From positions 1-64,000 of the forward strand of contig JBBATZ010000014.1 of the NCBI GenBank assembly GCA_040398425.1: DNA of 64,000 nucleotides, read 5' to 3'. The translations under genes were made by a program, and so were the position numbers. The DNA is from UBA7672 sp040398425 (GTDB lineage Bacteria > Pseudomonadota > Alphaproteobacteria > Caulobacterales > Hyphomonadaceae). The notes below the pieces were generated by a model. The model saw only the letters and a list, made by a program, of their open reading frames with translations, made no database searches and was not told the origin of the DNA. Shown here one piece after another: positions 58,009 to 64,000 of this stretch; the stretch's first letter is position 1, and each line of letters starts with the position of its first letter.

Positions 58009-58971
58009 TCAGTTCGCGCCGCAGGGGGCAGACTGGGTCTCGCGGATCGCCTCCGCGGCGGGGTCGGCGGCCTCGACAATGTGCGCCTTGAAGGTGCGCG
58101 CATCGGTGGAGGCGAACAGGTCTTCGAGTGCGTTCGAGGACGCCTCGTTCATGAACACGTCGATGTGGCGCCCCTTGATGGCGCCGCCGCGGTCGCCGGC
58201 GAACAGGTAGCCGTCATGTACGAAGTCGCGTCCGTTGAAGGTGAAGGCGCGGCCGCGGAGTTCGGGCACGAACACCACGCTTTCGAGCGGGATGATGGTC
58301 GGGTCGACGGCGATGGTGCGGAACGGGACGAGCGGATGGTTGCGTACGCCACAGCCGAGCGGGTGGTTCACCTTCATGAAGCGTGCGCGGCGCGTGGCGT
58401 TCTTGACGCCGTCGGTGAGGCTGCCGAGCCACTGGTCGCAATCGGCCTGATCCGGTCCGTTCGCGTCAACGAAGACATAGGCCGTGCTGGTGCTTCCCGT
58501 GCGCACGGATACCGAGCCCTGCAGCGCCGCCTCGCACCAGTCGCGATGCGCCAGCGGCGCTGAAATCGGTGATCCGTCGCGGCCGACCAGCGGGAAAGCG
58601 GCTGAGACGGCGGCGGCGGCAGGTGTGATTTCCGGCGTGTGATAGTGCGTCGCCCACAGGCGGAGGTTGGGGCCTGTTGCGCCTTTGCCGGGCGCCTCCA
58701 GCGAAAAGGTGAGGGCGCGTTCGTTGGGGGACAGCGTTGGCTGGATCGTCGGACCGTTCGACAGGCCGGGCGCTGATGCGGTGGCGCAGGCCGCGAGAGA
58801 GAACACGACGGCGAGGCTGAAGCGGCGCAAGTGACGCGGGCTGACGGTGCTCGGATCGGGGATCGGTTCGGCGATCAGCTCCGCTTGCGGCGTGGCAACA
58901 GGCGCAGGCGTCGGGCGCCCGCTGGCGACGGGGTCCCGCTTGAGGCCGAGTATGTCGGACAGGTCCTGCAT
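58009..58971 (-). CDS. 3D-domain protein, MltA-like
   Basis: A 320-residue protein with an N-terminal hydrophobic segment (about residues 47-65; possible lipoprotein signal LAAC but far from the N-terminus) and a C-terminal 3D domain. The 3D domain (named for three conserved aspartates) is seen in FVPELRGRAFTFNGRDFVHDG and DRGGAIKGRHIDVFM. Such domains occur in murein transglycosylases of the MltA type and related peptidoglycan enzymes. A closely related gene lies 46 bases upstream, so it arose by tandem duplication. A cell-wall function is likely but not shown. Confidence 0.82.
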   Translation of the reverse strand: MQDLSDILGLKRDPVASGRPTPAPVATPQAELIAEPIPDPSTVSPRHLRRFSLAVVFSLAACATASAPGLSNGPTIQPTLSPNERALTFSLEAPGKGATGPNLRLWATHYHTPEITPAAAAVSAAFPLVGRDGSPISAPLAHRDWCEAALQGSVSVRTGSTSTAYVFVDANGPDQADCDQWLGSLTDGVKNATRRARFMKVNHPLGCGVRNHPLVPFRTIAVDPTIIPLESVVFVPELRGRAFTFNGRDFVHDGYLFAGDRGGAIKGRHIDVFMNEASSNALEDLFASTDARTFKAHIVEAADPAAEAIRETQSAPCGAN

Positions 58972-59017
58972 GATGACAGCGAAAGCGCCAGAGCCGTTAC
59001 GATAGTGTTAGCGGCAG

Positions 59018-59911
59018 CTAGATCGTGCTGGCCGGCTTCTTCCGTTTGCGGCCCGGACGATCTGAATCCTTGCAGATTTCTTCGGCGGCGTCGTGCAGGG
59101 CGAGAACGGCCGGATTCGTCTTGTCGACGACATAGGCCTCGAACGTCCTGCTTGATTTCGAGAAGACCAGATCGGGGAAGGGATCGACGTCGGCGTCATC
59201 CACGAACATGTCGATGTGGTTGCCCTCGATGGCGCCGCCGGTGTCGCTGGCGATCAGATAGCCATCGTGCGTGAAGAGCTCCCCATCGCTCCAGAATGTC
59301 TTCCCGCGCAGTTTCGGCACGTAGTAGACGGTGCCCATCTTCACGCGATCACGGTCGACTGCGATTGTGCGGAACGCCATCAGCGGAATGTTGCGGACGT
59401 CGCATGCCTTGGGATGATGGAAGGGCTGGAAGCGCGCGCGGCGCGTCGCCGATTTGATACCGCCGGAGAGGTCGCCGAAATAGCGGTCACATGCGACCTG
59501 TTCGGGACCGCCGCTGTCGACATACATATAGGCAGTCGGCGCATCCTTGCCGTTGTCCACCCAGATCGAGCCCTGCATCGCGGCGTCGCACCAGTCCTTG
59601 ATGGCGAGCGGCGGGGAGACGGCGTTGCCGTTCCGGTCAATCAGTGGCTTGGCCGCGACGCTCGTCCAGGAGGGGCGTACAGTCGGCATGTGATAGTAGG
59701 TGGCCCAGAGTTTGGTCTTCTTCTTTGCCGTGAGCGCAGCATCGCCAGGCTCGTCCAGCATGAAATTGAGTGCGGCCTGCGTTGGGTGCATCGGCGCACG
59801 GCCGAGCGTGATGTCCACCTCAGTCGCGGCAAACGCCGAACGGAGAGGCGGTCCCAGAAAGATCGCTGCAGCAGCGAAGACCAGGACAACGGTAAGAAGC
59901 AGTGTTTTCAT
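59018..59911 (-). CDS. 3D-domain protein, paralog of downstream gene
   Basis: A 297-residue exported protein with a clear N-terminal signal (MKTLLLTVVLVFAAAAIFLG). It shares with the downstream paralog the segments LWATYYHMPTV, DWCDAAMQGSIWV, SATRRARF and the 3D motifs TVYYVPKLRGKTFWSDG and SDTGGAIEGNHIDMF. Its C-terminal tail is lysine/arginine-rich (DRPGRKRKKPAST). It is probably a peptidoglycan-active enzyme in the periplasm. It is the first gene of the pair. Confidence 0.83.
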   Translation of the reverse strand: MKTLLLTVVLVFAAAAIFLGPPLRSAFAATEVDITLGRAPMHPTQAALNFMLDEPGDAALTAKKKTKLWATYYHMPTVRPSWTSVAAKPLIDRNGNAVSPPLAIKDWCDAAMQGSIWVDNGKDAPTAYMYVDSGGPEQVACDRYFGDLSGGIKSATRRARFQPFHHPKACDVRNIPLMAFRTIAVDRDRVKMGTVYYVPKLRGKTFWSDGELFTHDGYLIASDTGGAIEGNHIDMFVDDADVDPFPDLVFSKSSRTFEAYVVDKTNPAVLALHDAAEEICKDSDRPGRKRKKPASTI

Positions 59912-60120
59912 TACGATCCCGGCTGCCGCCCCGCGCCCTGCAGAAGCCTTCGAAACTGGGCGAGATCATGGCAGTTTCAACCACCGGGTGCAATCCGCCG
60001 CATGCGCCCCGCGGGAATGCGAGAAGTGTTAACGAATGGATCGCGTTGCGATCCCGGTATGATGTGCGTACCGGTCCAATTCACGCGTTCTGCAATCGGA
60101 TCGCTTTGTTTGCGCGCGGC

Positions 60121-61617
60121 TCAGGAGCCCATGGCCATCATGATCTGGGCGTAGCCCTTGATCATGCGGCCGAGATTTTCGACGGAGAGACGTTCGTCTG
60201 TGCCGTGGAACCCGTTGAGATCGGCATCGTCGTAGATCGCCGGAGCGAAGCGGTAGATCGCATCCTTGCTGATCGCCGAGGCATAGCGCGCATCTGTGGC
60301 GCCGATGACGAGGGCTGGCGCGACCGGAACCTGGCCGCCGCCGGTTGCGCGCGCGACAGCTTCGAGAACGCGATAGGCCTCGCTGTCCATTGACGAGACG
60401 GGCGACGGCTCGGAGCCGATGCCGTTTTCGTACTGCGCAATGGTCAGCCCTTCGATGTGTGAGGTGACGTCTTTTACGTGCCGCGTGACGGACGCGACGG
60501 TGTCGTTGGGATGGATGCGGAAGTTCACAACGGCGCTGGCCCGCTGGGGCAACACGTTGTCCTTGATCGAGCCGGTCATCATCGTGGGCGCTGTTGTGGT
60601 GCGGACGATGGCGTTGGCCGAAGCATCGCCGCTGACCTGGTCCTTGATGACCGAGCCGAGCAGCCACTGGTTGGCGAAAGCGAGGCGCGTAACGAACGGA
60701 AGATCAGCCGCGACGGCTTCGATCATCTGGTTGAAGGGCTGTGCCGACAGATCGGCCGGCATCTGGTTTCCTTCGAGCGCCACCAAGGCGCGGGCGATGC
60801 GGACGGCGCCGCTCTCGCGCGGCGGACGCGACGAGTGGCCGCCTTCCGTGGTCGCGGTGATCTGGAGCGAGATGTAGCCCTTCTCAGCTACACCGATGAG
60901 GGCGGCGGGCTTGTTCGTGAGCGGGTAGTTGTCGAGGACGGCATAGCCTTCATCGAGCACCATGGCAGGCGTGACATTGCGCGATTTCAGCAGAGCGTAG
61001 ATTTCGCGCGCGCCCGCGCCGGAGACTTCCTCATCGTGGCCGAAGGCGAAGATGATGGTGCGCTTGGGTGTCCAGTTTGATTTTGCGAGCGCTTCGCCGG
61101 CTTCAAGGATCGCGATCAGCGAGCCCTTGTCGTCCATCGCGCCGCGACCCCAGATATAGCCATCAGCAACAACGCCGCCGAAGGGGCCGTGAGTCCAGTC
61201 GACATCGGTGCCCGGGTTAACGGGCACGACGTCCTGGTGCGCCATCAGGATCACCGGCGGCATGGACGCATCGGTCCCGGTCCACGTCATCAGCATGGCG
61301 TGCGTGAGGATTTTCTCCACCGTCATTCTTGCGAAGACAGTCGGGTAGCGCGCCTTCAGCGCGGCTTCGAGATCGATCCAGGGCTGATCGGCGCCGGGCT
61401 TGGGATCCCCGGACGCATAGGTGACGGTCTGGATGCGGATCGCCGCGCCGAGCATCTCGGCTGCAGCCGCGACATCGACCGCTGGTGGAGTGGGGAGAGC
61501 GATCTCGGCTTGCGTGTCAGTCTTTGGGCCGAACTGCGATGTGCGCCACAGCAGGACGCCGACAAGGACGGCGATCACCAGCGCGGTCCCGCCGAGGATT
61601 TTCAAAGCCAGCTTCAT
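60121..61617 (-). CDS. M20-family metallopeptidase
   Basis: A 498-residue zinc peptidase of the M20 family, similar to carboxypeptidase PM20D1-type proteins. An N-terminal membrane segment (residues about 5-25) anchors it in the envelope. Metal and catalytic residues are visible in VILMAHQDVVPVNPG, WGRGAMDDKGSLIAILEAGE and FAFGHDEEVSGAGAREI, followed by a dimerisation domain and the late histidine region. It probably releases amino acids from N-acylated or dipeptide substrates in the periplasm. It stands alone between the 3D-domain genes and leuC. Confidence 0.92.
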   Translation of the reverse strand: MKLALKILGGTALVIAVLVGVLLWRTSQFGPKTDTQAEIALPTPPAVDVAAAAEMLGAAIRIQTVTYASGDPKPGADQPWIDLEAALKARYPTVFARMTVEKILTHAMLMTWTGTDASMPPVILMAHQDVVPVNPGTDVDWTHGPFGGVVADGYIWGRGAMDDKGSLIAILEAGEALAKSNWTPKRTIIFAFGHDEEVSGAGAREIYALLKSRNVTPAMVLDEGYAVLDNYPLTNKPAALIGVAEKGYISLQITATTEGGHSSRPPRESGAVRIARALVALEGNQMPADLSAQPFNQMIEAVAADLPFVTRLAFANQWLLGSVIKDQVSGDASANAIVRTTTAPTMMTGSIKDNVLPQRASAVVNFRIHPNDTVASVTRHVKDVTSHIEGLTIAQYENGIGSEPSPVSSMDSEAYRVLEAVARATGGGQVPVAPALVIGATDARYASAISKDAIYRFAPAIYDDADLNGFHGTDERLSVENLGRMIKGYAQIMMAMGS

Positions 61618-61701
61618 GTTCGCGTACCGCCCGTTACTCCACCCGAGTTCGACTTAGAGCAGCGCGAGACGGCGGCGGTCAACTCGAGCGTTGGCGTGCG
61701 A

Positions 61702-63108
61702 CTAAGTGCCTGTAATCACGCCTGCGATCGCGGCCTTCGCGGCGAGCACCGGGCTCATCAGGTGCGTGCGGCCGCCGCGACCTTGCCGGCCCTCGAAATT
61801 GCGGTTCGAGGTCGAGGCGCAACGCTCGCCGGGGGATAGAATGTCAGGGTTCATGCCGAGGCACATGGAGCAGCCGGGCTCGCGCCATTCGAAACCGGCA
61901 TCGAGAAAGATCTGGTCGAGACCTTCTTCCTCGGCCTGAGCGCGGATGAGCCCGGAGCCGGGCACGACCATGGCGCGTACACCGGCGGCGACTTTCCCGC
62001 CCTTCGCGATGTCGGCAGCGGCGCGCAGATCTTCGATGCGCGAATTGGTGCACGAACCTATGAAGACGCGGTCGATCTTGAGGCCTTCGAGTTTCTGTCC
62101 CGGCTCGAGGCCCATATAGGCAAGCGCGCGTTCGGCGGCGTTGCGCTTCACGCGGTCGGCGATCTGCGATGGCACGGGAGCCGAGGCGGTAATCGGCGCG
62201 GCCTGTTCCGGGCTGGTGCCCCATGTGATGGTCGGGGCGACGTCCTCGGCGGCGATGTTGATGACGTCGTCCCAGTGCGCGCCCTCATCCGAGAACAACG
62301 TCTTCCAGTGTTGGACAGCGGTCTCCCACTGTCCACCTTTCGGTACAGCCGGGCGGCCCATCATATAGGCGAACGTCTTCTCGTCGGGCGCAACAAGCCC
62401 GGCGCGCGCGCCGCCTTCGATCGACAGGTTGCACAGCGTCATGCGGCCTTCCATCGACATCGACCGCATGGCCGAGCCGGAGTACTCGATCACGCTGCCT
62501 GCACCGCCATTGGTGCCGATGATGGCGATGAGGTGCAGCGCCAGATCCTTGGCGCCGACGCCGGGGCGGAACTCGCCTTCGACGCGGACAGCCATGTTCT
62601 TCATCTTGCGCGTGCGCAGGGTTTGCGTGGCCAGCACGTGTTCGACTTCGCTGGTGCCGATGCCGTGGGCGAGGGCGCCGAACGCGCCATGCGTCGAGGT
62701 ATGGCTGTCGCCGCAGACAATGGTGAGGCCCGGTTGCGTGCGGCCCTGTTCGGGGCCTACGACGTGGACGATGCCATTGCGAATGTCGCCCATCGGGAAG
62801 AACTGGATGCCATGCTCGGCCACGTTGCGGGCGAGCGTCTCCAGCTGTTCGCGGGCTTCCGCGTCCTTGACGCCGGCCATGCCCAGCGCCTGGCCCTCGG
62901 TCGGGGTGTTGTGGTCGGCGACGGCGAGGGTGAGGTCGGGGCGGCGCACTTTTCGGCCATTGACCTTCAGGCCGGCAAAAGCCTGGGGCGTTGTGACCTC
63001 ATGGATGAGGTGAAGGTCGATATAGAGGAAGCTCTCGCCCGACGCGGGGTCGGTCGAGACGATGTGAGAGTCCCAGATCTTGTCGTACAGGGTGCGGGCG
63101 GTTTGCAT
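61702..63108 (-). CDS. leuC: 3-isopropylmalate dehydratase large subunit
   Basis: LeuC is the iron-sulfur subunit of isopropylmalate isomerase. The 468-residue protein starts with TLYDKIWDSHIV and has VCGDSHTSTHGAFGALAHGI. The three cluster cysteines are in IGSCTNSRIEDLR and EPGCSMCLGMNPD. ATG at 63108 is chosen by motif position. It lies about 11 kb upstream of leuD and 15 kb upstream of leuB, all on the minus strand. Confidence 0.97.
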   Translation of the reverse strand: MQTARTLYDKIWDSHIVSTDPASGESFLYIDLHLIHEVTTPQAFAGLKVNGRKVRRPDLTLAVADHNTPTEGQALGMAGVKDAEAREQLETLARNVAEHGIQFFPMGDIRNGIVHVVGPEQGRTQPGLTIVCGDSHTSTHGAFGALAHGIGTSEVEHVLATQTLRTRKMKNMAVRVEGEFRPGVGAKDLALHLIAIIGTNGGAGSVIEYSGSAMRSMSMEGRMTLCNLSIEGGARAGLVAPDEKTFAYMMGRPAVPKGGQWETAVQHWKTLFSDEGAHWDDVINIAAEDVAPTITWGTSPEQAAPITASAPVPSQIADRVKRNAAERALAYMGLEPGQKLEGLKIDRVFIGSCTNSRIEDLRAAADIAKGGKVAAGVRAMVVPGSGLIRAQAEEEGLDQIFLDAGFEWREPGCSMCLGMNPDILSPGERCASTSNRNFEGRQGRGGRTHLMSPVLAAKAAIAGVITGT

Positions 63109-63251
63109 GGTCTGGCTTCTAGCGCGCCCCGCCTTGCCCAGACAACAGGGTGAACAGCGCTCGCGCGCCAGGATGACGACCTGTGAGGTAATTGCCGGGC
63201 GCCTCAAGCCATTGGAGTAACGCTCCAGACCTCAACCCGGGAGCGCCTCGC

Positions 63252-63638
63252 ATGGCCACAGACACCTTTTCACCAATAGATACCGTCCTCGCCTTCCTGC
63301 GCGCGATGATGGCCAAGGACTACGATGCCGGCCTCGCCATGGTGTCAGACACCTGCGAATACACCAACATACCCATGTCCACGGTTGAGGGGCCGGCAGG
63401 CGTTCGCGCCGTGCTGGAGCCCTTCTTCGGGCCCACCCTGAAGAATGAGTTTCTGGTGCGCCACGAAGCCGTGGTCGGCCCTGTCGTCTTCCTCGAAAGG
63501 CTTGATCGTCACCTATTGCCGAAGGGCTGGGTCGAACTGCCGGTCACGGGCGTGTTCGAGGTTCACGACGGCAAGATTACGCTATGGCGTGATTACTTCG
63601 ACCTTGCGACGATCATGAAGGAATGGCCGACGGCCTGA
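63252..63638 (+). CDS. Limonene-1,2-epoxide hydrolase-like protein
   Basis: A 128-residue protein of the limonene-1,2-epoxide hydrolase family (SnoaL-like fold). The pattern PIDTVLAFLRAMMAKDYDAGL, DTCEYTNIPMSTVEGPAGVR, FLERLDRHLLPKGWVELPVTGVFEVHDG and ITLWRDYFDL (read in parts) reproduces the catalytic Asp-Arg-Asp triad of the family: Asp in RLDRH, Arg following and Asp in WRDYFD. The natural substrate is uncertain. It is divergent from leuC and is followed by a terminator hairpin. Confidence 0.86.
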   Translation: MATDTFSPIDTVLAFLRAMMAKDYDAGLAMVSDTCEYTNIPMSTVEGPAGVRAVLEPFFGPTLKNEFLVRHEAVVGPVVFLERLDRHLLPKGWVELPVTGVFEVHDGKITLWRDYFDLATIMKEWPTA

Positions 63639-63652
63639 CCCCCGACCGGATA

Positions 63653-63690
63653 CAGAAACGCCCCAAGCTTGAGGGCCCGGAGCGTTTCTG
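63653..63690 (+). terminator. Stem-loop after the epoxide hydrolase-like gene
   Basis: CAGAAACGC (63653-63661) pairs with GCGTTTCTG (63682-63690), 14 bases after the stop codon. The loop contains a second small stem. It is followed by GTTCCCGG and no long T-run, so it may be a weak terminator. Confidence 0.6.
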
Positions 63691-63923
63691 GTTCCCGGGT
63701 GAACCGGTTCAGGTCAGTCGAGACGGATGTCGGCCGGGAAGCTTTCCGATGTCGCGCAGGCGAGGGTGCTGGCCGCGTTGGCGGCCGCCAGCCAGCGCAC
63801 GCTACCGGATCGGGACAAGTCGCCGGGCCTGGAGTCGCTGCAAGTTCGCTATGTGAGCAATCTTGCAGTTGCCTGATTTACGGTAAGCTTACGCTCGTTT
63901 TCAACGAAGCCACAGCGCGGCGG

Positions 63924-64000
63924 TCAACCAAGCTTGTTCAGGCGCGCCAGCGTTTCCGCGAATTCGGCCATGGTTTCATCGAGGATCTGGCGGACAGGCT
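63924..64000 (-). CDS. C-terminal end of a gene cut by the window edge
   Basis: The minus strand carries an open frame entering from outside the window and ending with TGA at 63926-63924. The encoded tail PVRQILDETMAEFAETLARL, followed by NKLG, has the composition of a natural alpha-helix, unlike the other frames. The family cannot be told. The 285 bases from 63639 to here hold only the stem-loop and no other gene that I can support. Confidence 0.5.
   Translation of the reverse strand, partial: PVRQILDETMAEFAETLARLNKLG

Noticed and set aside
1..64000. CRISPR arrays, tRNA or rRNA genes, phage or transposase genes
   Set aside because: I scanned for regularly spaced repeats, the conserved tRNA T-loop GTTCGAATC pattern with CCA-type ends, and transposase motifs, and saw none that held up.

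Overview
The window is GC-rich chromosomal DNA from an alphaproteobacterium. The evidence is a chvI-chvG two-component pair next to mannose-type EIIA and HPr genes, a serC leader RNA candidate in front of serC-serA, a perfect EcfG-type stress promoter in front of a CsbD gene, ethylmalonyl-CoA pathway enzymes beside the succinate dehydrogenase genes, a MipZ-like ATPase and an intracellular PHB depolymerase. A Caulobacterales/Hyphomonadaceae-type host is plausible, but this is an inference from gene content. I see no rRNA, tRNA, phage, transposase or CRISPR array. The region looks like core chromosome with scattered accessory genes.

Layout. 0.2-5.2 kb: membrane acyltransferase, Kup potassium transporter, and a MarR regulator divergent from a secreted protein. 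5.3-10.7 kb: adenosylhomocysteinase with a long palindromic operator candidate, an EF-hand protein, then ptsH, EIIA, chvG and chvI with no hprK between them. 10.9-18.1 kb: MipZ-like ATPase, alkaline phosphatase, small secreted proteins, a beta-lactamase-fold hydrolase, a GMC oxidoreductase and CsbD. 18.3-22.9 kb: EamA transporter and the serine operon serC-mazG-like-GNAT-serA. 23.0-27.7 kb: a caspase-like protein whose two halves appear in swapped order, an NTF2-like protein, an unknown protein, a MerR/TipAS regulator, two intergenic repeat elements, an acetyltransferase and a MAPEG protein.

27.8-38.7 kb: succinate dehydrogenase. sdhC-sdhD-sdhA are contiguous, but sdhB lies about 4.2 kb further on, behind a GST, a DUF805 protein (opposite strand), a DUF885 protein and a suppressor-of-fused-domain protein. 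Mesaconyl-CoA hydratase and a CoA-ester lyase follow upstream. 38.9-45.1 kb: pyridoxal kinase-like protein, hydrolases, a phosphoesterase, an Hpt-like protein, RarD transporter and aspartate-semialdehyde dehydrogenase. 45.3-63.1 kb: the leucine genes leuB, leuD and leuC, all on the minus strand but separated by many unrelated genes: a LysR/epimerase pair, small membrane and lipoproteins, VOC proteins, hemolysin III, PHB depolymerase, GST, a receiver domain lacking its phospho-acceptor, DUF3089, a tandem pair of 3D-domain proteins and an M20 peptidase.

The most striking observation is the caspase-like protein at 23032-23742. A p10-like segment precedes the p20-like segment, and the protein ends just after the catalytic cysteine motif. 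This is the order known from type III metacaspases of algae. All identifications rest on reading motifs by eye; no database search was possible.
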